A stretch of DNA of 64,000 nucleotides, from the NCBI GenBank assembly GCA_943349825.1, contig CALQZQ010000007.1, positions 1 through 64,000 on the forward strand. Reading direction: 5' to 3'. Below, in pieces: positions 42,422 through 50,238 of the stretch. The notes under the pieces are model-generated. The model worked only from the letters and a program-made list of their open reading frames with translations. It did no database searches and had not been told where the DNA came from. Origin of the DNA: Candidatus Peribacteria bacterium (GTDB lineage Bacteria > Patescibacteriota > Gracilibacteria > UBA1369 > 2-02-FULL-48-14). How positions within the stretch are numbered: position 1 is the first letter of the stretch; the number at the start of each line of letters is the position of its first letter. The position numbers were made by a program, and so were the translations under genes.

Positions 42422-43189
42422 ATGCTAGAAAACTTGCTCACCACGTGCGGTTTCAATGCCACAGAACAGAGAATTCTGCTCCATTTGATCGAGCACAAAG
42501 AATCCATTGCCAGCTTGATCGCCAAAAAAGTGGGACTCAAGCGCACCACGGTTTATGCTGCGCTGGACAGTCTCGTCCAGCACGGAGTCGTGGGAAAAAA
42601 GAAGCGCGGAGCCGTCAGTTACTTTTCCATCACCTCTCCCACTGTTTTTACGAAAGTCGTGGAGGAACACGCTCGCCAACAATTCGAAGAAACCAAAGCA
42701 GCCACCAAACTTCTAGAGAAGGAACTCGCCAGTAAACCCTCCCAGCTCGATTTAGGAGCCTTTCAAATCAGCAGTTTTGAATCGGTAGAAGCGGTTTACG
42801 TGCAGCTGGAAGACGCTCTGCTCGGTGGAGACTTCTGCTCGCTTTTCAACCCGCAGGTAGCCGTCTTCGGACCTTTTGAAGACCTAATTCATACCTTCCT
42901 ACGGCAAACTGCAAAAACAAAACCCCACATCCGTGAAATCCTGGTGGCCGGCCCCCAGGCCGACTGGTACATCAGCCATGTGGACAATCCCAATCATAAA
43001 ATCCGCCTCATGCCCAAAGACAAAAAAATCGTCTCTGACATTATTTTGAACAAAGGCTCCGTGATCCTCAACCACTACGACCCCAAACAGGAATCCAGTA
43101 TCAAAATCACCGAAAAAAACCTCTACACCACCATGATGACCATCTTCGACGAACTCTGGAAAGACCCGACGCTGAAGAAGGTGCGTTAG
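42422..43189 (+). CDS. TrmB-family transcriptional regulator
   Basis: A 255-aa protein with an N-terminal winged helix (FNATEQRILLHLIEHKESIASLIAKKVGLKRTTVYAALDSLVQHGVVGKKK region) typical of TrmB. A short coiled coil (about 75-105) and a C-terminal effector domain (AVYVQLEDALLGGDFCSLFNP, HVDNPNHKIRLMPKDKKIVSD) follow. TrmB proteins often sense sugars, and the effector here is unknown. It sits among the Cys-rich paralogues, divergent from A and with its 3' end overlapping the convergent B by 4 nt, so it may control the cluster. It resembles the regulator at 57295 across its whole length. Confidence 0.82.
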   Translation: MLENLLTTCGFNATEQRILLHLIEHKESIASLIAKKVGLKRTTVYAALDSLVQHGVVGKKKRGAVSYFSITSPTVFTKVVEEHARQQFEETKAATKLLEKELASKPSQLDLGAFQISSFESVEAVYVQLEDALLGGDFCSLFNPQVAVFGPFEDLIHTFLRQTAKTKPHIREILVAGPQADWYISHVDNPNHKIRLMPKDKKIVSDIILNKGSVILNHYDPKQESSIKITEKNLYTTMMTIFDELWKDPTLKKVR

Positions 43190-44805
43190 TAAACCGTCTC
43201 CAAATAGCATTTCTGGCAGTAAATGATCTTGTCTTCATTTTGATCTGTCCAGGTCTTGGTGCCACATTTTCGGCACTGCGTTTCGTGAAGCTTGTAGGGT
43301 GTGCGGAGGGCCAAACGGTCTTTATGCCGCACATCGGGATGACGTGTGGGGAGGGGCAGACCCATGTCTTTATAAAACTTCAACTCTTGAGGAATCAAAC
43401 GGAAAGCTTTGCCGCTCACTTCACAGCGGATCACATTTTCGCCTTCAGCGGCAGCCACGGTGCTTTCAGGAGCATCGTACCAAGACCAACCATGGGCCAG
43501 CACTTCTTCTTTGCTCAGTGGGAAACGTTCCTGGGCCACACTTTCGTTGTAAGACATAGTGGATAGTTCCATCGGAAATCCTTCGCCCCATTCGCCGGTC
43601 TTTTGCATGTGCTCGATGATGCGGGGCACCAAAGCTTCGTACTCTTCCTTTGTGTATTGCTTATTTAGAATACTATATTTTCCATTTTTCATTCCCACAC
43701 AGCCAAACAAATTCATATTTCCGTTGTTGCAATAGTGGGAATACATCACATCGTTGTTGTTGCCCACGAGTGAAAAGGAAAAAAGATTACGCATGCTTCT
43801 TCCGCCCGCAATGACCTCATAGGACAGTTCACAGGCATAGGTAAAATCACAGTCCATCATGTCTTTGCTGGTTTCTATTTGGGTGGAATTGAGAACGTCT
43901 TCACTGCCCACGACATCGTAGGAGTTGTAGACATTTTTACTCTCGAAAACATGACTTCCTTGAACATTTTCCGAATTGAAAACCTGAGTAGCTCGTACGG
44001 GGAATTGTTTAGCAAAGTCCGCAAAAGCAGCCTTGCAGCGGAGCATACTTTCGTGAGAACCATCCCACCATTCTTTTACTCGTTTTTCATACTCTTCTTT
44101 GGACAATTGCTGATTGAAAACACAGTATTTTTTCTGCACAAGGCCCACACAACCAAAACAATCGCTGCATCCGGACATATCGCTACAAAACAACAAATTG
44201 AAGGAGCCTTTGGAGCTGGTCGTGTAAAAACACTGATAGCATTTTCCACAATCTACAGCCTCATAGCACAGTTCACATTCCATCAAATTGTAGCTATCAA
44301 AACAGCTGCGACTCTTCAGCGCGAGATAGGTGTAGTAAATGTCCTCGGAGTCTGCCAAACGGGAAGAAAGGAAGCAATTGCGGCTCTGTAAGGTGAACAC
44401 GGTGTAGTCACAATTCTCGGAATTTACCACAATTGCCGCTGCCCGTGGCACCGTGTTGGATAACTCCTTAAATTGTTCGAAAAAAGGACGAGAAAAATCA
44501 AAGTCACGGCCATAGGCATGCGGATCATAAGCATCGCTCCACCACACATCAATAGCGTAGACCGGGAAGGCTTTGTTGGGATGGTGAGCCGAAATGATGG
44601 GACGACCAGTTTTATCGCAAGTGCGACGATACATATTTCGATCGTTGCGCTGAGCATAACGTCGTTGTCGTCGACAGGGACTGCAAAGTTTGGGCTCGGG
44701 GATTTCAAATCGACGTCCACCCACAGTCGGTTCCACTTTTTTCAAGAACTCCCGCTCTGTCGCGGTCAATTCAAAGGGTTCTTGGCATTGTGGGCAGGTT
44801 TTCAT
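43186..44805 (-). CDS. Cysteine-rich zinc-ribbon protein, paralogue B
   Basis: A 539-aa paralogue. The N-terminal ribbon is CPQC...CSPC with RRYAQRNDRNMYRR after it, then FFEQFKELSNTVPR, a Cys/Asn ladder (NCDY, RNCFLS, LCYEAVDCGKCYQC, GCVG) and the NKQYTKEEYEAL...TGEWGEGFP...YNES block. The last ribbon is intact (CRKCG...IIYCQKCYLE). The penultimate one has degenerated: CEVSGKAF with HPDVR in place of the second CxxC. Its ATG overlaps the stop of C by one base (TGATG), so B is translated after C in the C-B pair of a three-gene operon D-C-B. Confidence 0.8.
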   Translation of the reverse strand: MKTCPQCQEPFELTATEREFLKKVEPTVGGRRFEIPEPKLCSPCRRQRRYAQRNDRNMYRRTCDKTGRPIISAHHPNKAFPVYAIDVWWSDAYDPHAYGRDFDFSRPFFEQFKELSNTVPRAAAIVVNSENCDYTVFTLQSRNCFLSSRLADSEDIYYTYLALKSRSCFDSYNLMECELCYEAVDCGKCYQCFYTTSSKGSFNLLFCSDMSGCSDCFGCVGLVQKKYCVFNQQLSKEEYEKRVKEWWDGSHESMLRCKAAFADFAKQFPVRATQVFNSENVQGSHVFESKNVYNSYDVVGSEDVLNSTQIETSKDMMDCDFTYACELSYEVIAGGRSMRNLFSFSLVGNNNDVMYSHYCNNGNMNLFGCVGMKNGKYSILNKQYTKEEYEALVPRIIEHMQKTGEWGEGFPMELSTMSYNESVAQERFPLSKEEVLAHGWSWYDAPESTVAAAEGENVIRCEVSGKAFRLIPQELKFYKDMGLPLPTRHPDVRHKDRLALRTPYKLHETQCRKCGTKTWTDQNEDKIIYCQKCYLETVY

Positions 44806-46415
44806 CAGTAAACGGCTTCCAAATAACATTTCTCGCAGTATACGACCTCCGGACGATCGGGGGAATAGCTGCTTGGCATGCTCACTCCACAGTGGTCGCA
44901 CTTGCGTTCCCACAAAAGGCGAGGGTTGCGTTTGGCATCACGCTCCTTCATACGCACCTCTGGATGTTTGGTGGGCAAGGGCAATCCCAGTTTTTTATAA
45001 AATTCCAGTTCCTGTTTTGTCAGGCGAAAAGGTTTGCCAGTCACCTCACACAGCACAACATTTTCCAAGCCGGCCTCCGGCTTCTCAAGCACCTCTCCAC
45101 GCCATGAATAACCCAAACGCTCGGCACCCTCCCGCGTGAGAGGATAATACTGCTGAGCCAGCGTTTCATTGTAAGCAAAGCGAGTGTACTGAGGCAAAAA
45201 GCTGTCGCCCCATTCACCGGTTTTTTGCATGTGCTCCACAATGCGAGCCGCCATCTTCTCAAAATCTTCCTTGGTATATTGCTTATTCAAAATCACGTAT
45301 TCTCCTTTCCTCACGCCGACGCAACCAAAAGCATTGGAAGAAGCCATGCTGTAGGAACAGTAAATCTGGTTGGAACCCGTTGTCCACTGATGCTCAGTGA
45401 ACAAGTGGTGGTGCCCGGCCGTACCGGCACATTGATAGGACCACGCCAGAAATCCTGCGCCCTCAATGTCTTGGCAGTGCTCACACTTGGCTGGCGAGTT
45501 GGTCATGTACTTGCAGTCTTCCAGCTCTTGGCAGTCGAAACAGTAGGAGCAATTTTTGGAGTTTTTCACGTGATCGCCGAGCACATTTTCACACTGCACC
45601 AAGAAAAGATTTCGTCGTGGAGTGTCTTTGCCCACCTCTTTAAACCGGCGCAAAGTTTCCGGCCAGTTCGCCTTCGCAGCGGCCACTTTTTGTCCGTAAT
45701 CTTCTTTGCTGCAAGCCTGGTTGAAGAAATAATATTTTTTCTGGCGAAGCCCGCTGGACCCAAAACACGACTCACAATTGCGGCAGTCCACACATCCAAA
45801 ACAGTCGGTGAGATTTTCGCTCTCAAAACAGTAGGCGGAGCCGTAGCATTTCACACAGTCGATACACTCGTAACAGAGCTGCCCTTCGATGAGGGAGAGG
45901 TTGTCATAGCAATCAAAAGAGTGCCACACAAAACACCCGTAGGAGCACTTCTCGTTGAAGTCCGCCGTGAACAACAAGTAGCAGTCTTTATTCTGGTAAC
46001 CATAGTTGGTGTAGTCGCTGTTTTGATCCAAAGCATTGATGATGCCCAATTGCGGGACTTTTTTCAAAAGCTCAAAATACTGCTCAAAAAAAGGTCGGTT
46101 GAAGTCGAATTCTTGTCCATAATTCATCGCGCTCCAATCGTCTGCCCACCAACAATCTCGGCAGTACACCGTGAAAGGTTTTTCGGGAGAATACACGGAC
46201 AGAAGAAATTTCTGACACTTCGCACAGTTGCGTTTATACAGCGTGCGCTCATTTCGATACGCCATGCGCCTTTGTTGTCGACACGCTGGACAGTAAACCG
46301 GTGCCGGTAGAGCGCATTTCTTTCCATCATAAACAGGAGAAATTTGATCTAAAAAAGCAAGATCCTCAGGCTCGATCACAAACGGTTTGGCGCAAGATTT
46401 ACAGGATTGGTTCAT
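44805..46415 (-). CDS. Cysteine-rich zinc-ribbon protein, paralogue C
   Basis: A 536-aa paralogue. N-terminal ribbon CKSC...CPAC, RRMAYRNERTLYKRNC, CRDCWWADDW, then FFEQYFELLKKVPQ. The Cys ladder is dense here (KDCYLLF, CYDNLSL, LCYECIDCVKCYGS, DCFGCVDCRNCESC, NCSYCFDCQELEDCKY). NKQYTKEDFEKM...TGEWGDSF...YNET follows. The penultimate ribbon is degenerate (CEVTGKPF, HPEVR), as in B, while the final CDHCG...VYCEKCYLE is intact. The start shares ATGA with the stop of D (46412-46415). Confidence 0.8.
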   Translation of the reverse strand: MNQSCKSCAKPFVIEPEDLAFLDQISPVYDGKKCALPAPVYCPACRQQRRMAYRNERTLYKRNCAKCQKFLLSVYSPEKPFTVYCRDCWWADDWSAMNYGQEFDFNRPFFEQYFELLKKVPQLGIINALDQNSDYTNYGYQNKDCYLLFTADFNEKCSYGCFVWHSFDCYDNLSLIEGQLCYECIDCVKCYGSAYCFESENLTDCFGCVDCRNCESCFGSSGLRQKKYYFFNQACSKEDYGQKVAAAKANWPETLRRFKEVGKDTPRRNLFLVQCENVLGDHVKNSKNCSYCFDCQELEDCKYMTNSPAKCEHCQDIEGAGFLAWSYQCAGTAGHHHLFTEHQWTTGSNQIYCSYSMASSNAFGCVGVRKGEYVILNKQYTKEDFEKMAARIVEHMQKTGEWGDSFLPQYTRFAYNETLAQQYYPLTREGAERLGYSWRGEVLEKPEAGLENVVLCEVTGKPFRLTKQELEFYKKLGLPLPTKHPEVRMKERDAKRNPRLLWERKCDHCGVSMPSSYSPDRPEVVYCEKCYLEAVY

Positions 46416-48001
46416 ACGAGGGCGTTTAAGTAGCATTTTTCACAGCAGACCACTTCCGGACGGTCCGCAGCGTAAGTCGTTTGAATCGGCATTTGGCACT
46501 TCGCACACGCACGATCCCACAAATGTCTGGGCGTTTCCAGAGCCATACGAGCACGCTGCCTACAATTGAAGCATCGCGTGGGAAGCGGAACTCCAAGCAT
46601 TGTGTACAGCGCCAGCTCCTGCGCGATCAGACGATAATTTTTCCCGCACTGCTCACAGCCCATCACGTCTTTTTCGCCGTGCGCACCCGTGGGCATGGGG
46701 TCCGGCTCACGCCACTTGAGTCCTTCGGCCAACGCCTCTTCTTTCGAGAGAGGATAAAAGTCACAGGCCTTCGTTTCGTTGTAGCCATAGACGGACAGCG
46801 AAGCGGGGAAGAACTCGCCGTACTCACCACTCGCACGCATGGCCGTCCGAATTTTATCCACCATCACCGCGTAGTCTTCCGGGCTGTATTGCTTGTTCAA
46901 AATGCAATAACGATGCCCCTTCAACCCCATACAACCAAACGAATTGTGGGAACTTTGACAGTTATCGCAGTATTCCATATTGCTGGATTGGTAGCACAAA
47001 TTGCAGAACTTACTGAATTTCAAATCGATGAGTGCCGTCACTTCATATACAAATTCTCCGCGAGCGCAGCGCGTCACATCCATGCCATCTTTGAGGCCGC
47101 CCACTTCGTATAAATGACTGCCGTCTTCCACGTCTTTAACAGAGTAAGATTGGGACGCATTGCGCGAATTCGTGACATAATTTCCACTGCAGTTTTCACT
47201 GTTTTTATCCCATGTGGACTTCACGGGAATCGTGAGCCTCAGCGCTTGGTACTGTTTCACAAAATCCGCACGAAAGGCATCGTCCGTCATCAGTTTTTTC
47301 CACGTCGTGTCGAATTCCTCCTGCGTCACCGCGCGGTTCAAAATCATCAAAGTCTTCTGGCGTTGCCCCACGCACCCAATCAAATTTTGCGAACTGCGGC
47401 AGTCGAAGCAAAATGCAGAAAAGTTCACGCTCATACAATTTTCCAGCCACATGCTGCTGTAGCATTGCTCGCACTGGAAGCACTCATAGCAACGCTCCAT
47501 GGTCTGGCACATGTAGAGATCCGAGCAATCTTTCGAATAAAAGGCCCAGTCCGAATAGTAAGTATTTTCCGAGTTCACAAACGAATTTCCCATGTAGCAG
47601 TTGCGACTGTTGCCCGTGTGCACCGTATAGTCGCAGTTTTCGCACTGAGTGAAATAGTTGGCCACGCGGGGAACCTTCGCTCGCATTTCCGCGAACTGTT
47701 CAAAAAATGGCCTAGAAAAATCATAGTCCACGCCATACGCCAGCGGATCATACTGGTCGCTCAAATAACATTCTTTGCAGTAGACGGGGAAGGGTTTATC
47801 GGGCGAACAAATACTCACGATGAGTTTCTTGCAGGCATCACAATTGCGCTTGTAAAAATTGCGGTCGTTTCGGAAACCGAGGCGGCGCATGTTCCGGCAA
47901 TCCGGGCACAATTTGGGCTCCGGCACTTCAAACTTCGTCAAAAACTGCGCATCTTCTGGGCTGATCTCAAACTCCAGTTGGCAACGACTGCAAGTCTTCA
48001 T
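46412..48001 (-). CDS. Cysteine-rich zinc-ribbon protein, paralogue D
   Basis: A 529-aa paralogue and probably the first gene of the D-C-B operon. N-terminal ribbon CSRC...CPDC with a shorter spacer than in A-C, RRLGFRNDRNFYKRNC, CKECYLSDQYDPLAYG, FFEQFAEMRAKVPR. The Cys ladder includes QCENCDYTV, RNCYMG, RCYECFQCEQCYSS and FCFDC. NKQYSPEDYAVM and SGEYGEFFP...YNET follow. Both C-terminal ribbons are intact (CEQCGKNY...CFNC and CAKCQ...CCEKCYL). Start MKTCSRC is the first codon of the frame. Function unknown; metal binding is strongly suggested. Confidence 0.82.
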   Translation of the reverse strand: MKTCSRCQLEFEISPEDAQFLTKFEVPEPKLCPDCRNMRRLGFRNDRNFYKRNCDACKKLIVSICSPDKPFPVYCKECYLSDQYDPLAYGVDYDFSRPFFEQFAEMRAKVPRVANYFTQCENCDYTVHTGNSRNCYMGNSFVNSENTYYSDWAFYSKDCSDLYMCQTMERCYECFQCEQCYSSMWLENCMSVNFSAFCFDCRSSQNLIGCVGQRQKTLMILNRAVTQEEFDTTWKKLMTDDAFRADFVKQYQALRLTIPVKSTWDKNSENCSGNYVTNSRNASQSYSVKDVEDGSHLYEVGGLKDGMDVTRCARGEFVYEVTALIDLKFSKFCNLCYQSSNMEYCDNCQSSHNSFGCMGLKGHRYCILNKQYSPEDYAVMVDKIRTAMRASGEYGEFFPASLSVYGYNETKACDFYPLSKEEALAEGLKWREPDPMPTGAHGEKDVMGCEQCGKNYRLIAQELALYTMLGVPLPTRCFNCRQRARMALETPRHLWDRACAKCQMPIQTTYAADRPEVVCCEKCYLNALV

Positions 48002-48104
48002 TGCTCAAAGAATAGCAGAAAAGTCGCTTCAGGGAAGCAAAATCAAGCTCAGGCGAGTGCAGCAGTTCGAGGAAAACGCTGCCCGTGTCGAAGAGGGGCG
48101 ACAG

Positions 48105-48491
48105 CTAGGCGGCCAACGCTTTTTCTAAATCTTTATCAAAAGTCAGCACAGGGAGCTCTAGTTCTTTAGAGAGATGGATCAGAGAAACATCGGTATAAGA
48201 AAAGGTGTGAGGTGCAAGTCGTTCGTAAAGCTCCAACACTTCTTCAGAGTAACTTTCGTCCAATTTGAACAACTCAATATTACTGTCTGGGGAGGTTAAG
48301 AGTTTTACCTTTTCAAGAGCGAGAGCCGTAGATGCTTTTCGATTTAAAATATTGATAAGCTCTTGAAGCACTAAAAAAGTGACCACCATTTTCTCACCGG
48401 CATGCTCTTTCGCCAACGATACGGAACCTGCATGATGAACATCATTAGTTCTAAAGTAGGCCACCAAAAAAGAAGTATCAAGGATTATCAT
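48105..48491 (-). CDS. PIN-domain toxin (VapC-like)
   Basis: A 128-aa PIN-domain ribonuclease toxin. The acidic active-site residues are visible: D in MIILDTSFL, E in VLQELINIL, D in SYTDVSLIHLS and D in LTFDKDL. ATG at 48491 overlaps the antitoxin gene by 14 nt, and the ORF's further upstream codons lie in the antitoxin frame. It is inserted, with its antitoxin, between paralogues D and E. Confidence 0.85.
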   Translation of the reverse strand: MIILDTSFLVAYFRTNDVHHAGSVSLAKEHAGEKMVVTFLVLQELINILNRKASTALALEKVKLLTSPDSNIELFKLDESYSEEVLELYERLAPHTFSYTDVSLIHLSKELELPVLTFDKDLEKALAA

Positions 48492-48714
48492 AGAGGATTT
48501 CGTCAATATGTTCCGAAAGGTAGGGGTCGTCTCCGCCCCAGCTGGAACTGGGCATGTCCGCTAAAGATTTCTTCTGAAGGTTTTCCTTCACGGCTTCTTG
48601 AGCGAGCACATCTCTGGCCCAAGTCGCAAAAGGTTTCCCATGGCTCGCCGCAATGGACTTCAGCTCTAGATAGGCAGGAAGTGAAAAGTAAACCTGAGCA
48701 GCCTGTTGTTTCAT
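48478..48714 (-). CDS. Antitoxin partner of the PIN toxin
   Basis: A 78-aa protein: an N-terminal ribbon-helix-helix-like stretch (AAQVYFSLPAYLELKSIAAS, then KPFATWARDVLAQEA) and an acidic tail (WGGDDPYLSEHIDEILYDNP) that would cover the toxin. ATG at 48714 is selected; the earlier start would run through the operator. It overlaps the toxin start. Confidence 0.75.
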   Translation of the reverse strand: MKQQAAQVYFSLPAYLELKSIAASHGKPFATWARDVLAQEAVKENLQKKSLADMPSSSWGGDDPYLSEHIDEILYDNP

Positions 48715-48718
48715 AAAT

Positions 48719-48768
48719 ACAGTTACATGTACTGTTAACAGTATAAAACAACGTAACTCAAAAAACAA
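48719..48768 (-). promoter_or_regulatory. Promoter and operator of the PIN toxin-antitoxin pair
   Basis: On the minus strand TTGTTT (48768-48763), a 17-nt spacer and TATACT (48745-48740). A perfect 14-bp palindrome TACTGTTAACAGTA (48730-48743) overlaps the -10. A third ACAGT half-site lies at 48719-48723. Autoregulation is likely. Confidence 0.6.
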
Positions 48769-48787
48769 GCCCACCGCAGGAATACAT

Positions 48788-50188
48788 TTAACCAATCAAA
48801 CTCTCGTACTCCTCACGGCTCACCACTTTCTTCAATTCAGGATGCTTATACCCACCTTGTCCCTGCAAGCTCGTGTCCATGAGGTCCATTCTTTGACGGT
48901 AACGTACGGGGAAAGAAAGCCGTGGCTGGGGCAGACCCATGCGTTCATAAAATTCCAACTCCTGAGGGGTGTACTGAAGCTTCATTTCCACAGCCTTCGG
49001 TGCGGGCTCAAAAAGATCGTAAGCAATGGTATCCTCGTACAGAAAAGGCGAAAGTTGCATGGGGAAGAAAAATCCATATTCTCCGCGAGCCTGCATAGAC
49101 GCTTTCAAAGCCACAAGAGTCTTTTCGTACTCTTCTTTGGAGTAGGGTTTATTGAAAATGTGGAACTTCTTGTTGCGCAGCCCAATACAGCCAAAACAGT
49201 CTTGGCAGCCGATGCATAAGTAGCAGTATTCCATGTTGGAACTGTGCCAAGTGAAGGCACAATTTTTCACATCAAAAGCTGAAATACCCGTAGCCACGCA
49301 TTGAGTACAACGCTCCACTTTATCATTACACATGAACGAACCCTCGATGTCTCGCCCCTTGGCACACTGAAAGACATTGTTACAATCCAGGAGATCAAAA
49401 CTTTCGAAAGTGCGACGACAATTTTTAGAATTTTTCACGTAGTTTCCCTCCACGTCTTCACAGTTTTCCAGTAAGGAAGGAGGAGTGGGAGCGGCGGCAA
49501 TCATCTCCATAAACTTTCCTTTCAGCTGTTGCACCGTGTCGTAGTCCTTCAAATTTACAGTCTTCATGAAGGCCTCATAATCTTCTTTCGTGAATTGCTG
49601 ATTCATCACGCAGTACTGTTTATTGCGCAGTCCAGAAGACATAAAACAGTGGCTCACATTTCGACAATCGAACAAAAACTGCGAATCGGAAGTCTGACGA
49701 CAGTTGAATGAATATTGGCAATTGTAGCAAGAAAACATATAGGTGCAGTCGTAGAGCAATTCTGATTCCATCACCCAATACACGTCCACGCAACTGTTGG
49801 AGTTGTAAATACGCACGGAGTAGTAAACGTCACGACAATTGATCGCATCAAACACCAAGTAGCCATTCTTCACCCCCTCAACATCCTGACAATATTCCGC
49901 GTTTTCCTGAAGACTGGAAAGCAGCGTGACCACGGGAGCCATCCCCTGCAATTGGGCAAACTGCTCAAAAAAAGATCGTCCAAGATCCGGCTCTAAAAAT
50001 GGAGAAATCCAATCATCTGCATACCACTCATCATGACTGTATACAGGACAGCGGCTATTTTCAGGATAAACGGAAATGATCGGCTTCCCACTCTTGCTGG
50101 ACACCCGTTTGTAGAGCTTTTTATTGGGATACCACGCCATCACCTGACGTAATTGTTCTTCGGGAGTAGGATAGGGGTTGAAAGCCAT
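48788..50188 (-). CDS. Cysteine-rich ladder protein, paralogue E, without zinc ribbons
   Basis: A 466-aa divergent paralogue. It keeps the KKLYKRVSSKSGKPIISVYPE and SFFEQFAQLQGMAPV segments, the Cys/Asn ladder (AINCRDVY, LLYDCTYMFSCYNCQYSFNC, LFDCRNVSHC) and two NQQFTKEDYEAF / NKPYSKEEYEKT blocks with the GCIGLRNKKF turn. It lacks the N-terminal ribbon, and its C-terminus has TPQELEFYERMGLPQPRLSFPVR, where other members have zinc ligands. Thus the ladder, not the ribbons, is the core of the family. It is alone, divergent from a nucleotidyltransferase gene, with a promoter 9 nt before its ATG. Confidence 0.8.
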   Translation of the reverse strand: MAFNPYPTPEEQLRQVMAWYPNKKLYKRVSSKSGKPIISVYPENSRCPVYSHDEWYADDWISPFLEPDLGRSFFEQFAQLQGMAPVVTLLSSLQENAEYCQDVEGVKNGYLVFDAINCRDVYYSVRIYNSNSCVDVYWVMESELLYDCTYMFSCYNCQYSFNCRQTSDSQFLFDCRNVSHCFMSSGLRNKQYCVMNQQFTKEDYEAFMKTVNLKDYDTVQQLKGKFMEMIAAAPTPPSLLENCEDVEGNYVKNSKNCRRTFESFDLLDCNNVFQCAKGRDIEGSFMCNDKVERCTQCVATGISAFDVKNCAFTWHSSNMEYCYLCIGCQDCFGCIGLRNKKFHIFNKPYSKEEYEKTLVALKASMQARGEYGFFFPMQLSPFLYEDTIAYDLFEPAPKAVEMKLQYTPQELEFYERMGLPQPRLSFPVRYRQRMDLMDTSLQGQGGYKHPELKKVVSREEYESLIG

Positions 50189-50196
50189 ATGCCCGC

Positions 50197-50231
50197 AAGT
50201 ATAGCCTTTTCCCTCGATTCAGGCTATACTT
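50197..50231. promoter_or_regulatory. Symmetric divergent promoter region
   Basis: AAGTATAGCC (50197-50206) and GGCTATACTT (50222-50231) are perfect 10-bp inverted repeats around a 15-nt centre. Each arm supplies a TATACT -10 box pointing outward: minus strand 50203-50198 for paralogue E (start 50188), plus strand 50225-50230 for the nucleotidyltransferase (start 50239). Both starts are 8-9 nt from their -10, so both transcripts would be nearly leaderless. Confidence 0.55.
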
Positions 50232-50238
50232 CTTCCAC

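Noticed and set aside
45225-46310. 361-codon plus-strand ORF opposite paralogue C (and 351 codons opposite D at 47114-48169)
   Set aside because: Both mirror high-confidence cysteine-rich genes and have no promoter of their own. Their composition is what the opposite strand of TGC/TGT-rich genes gives.
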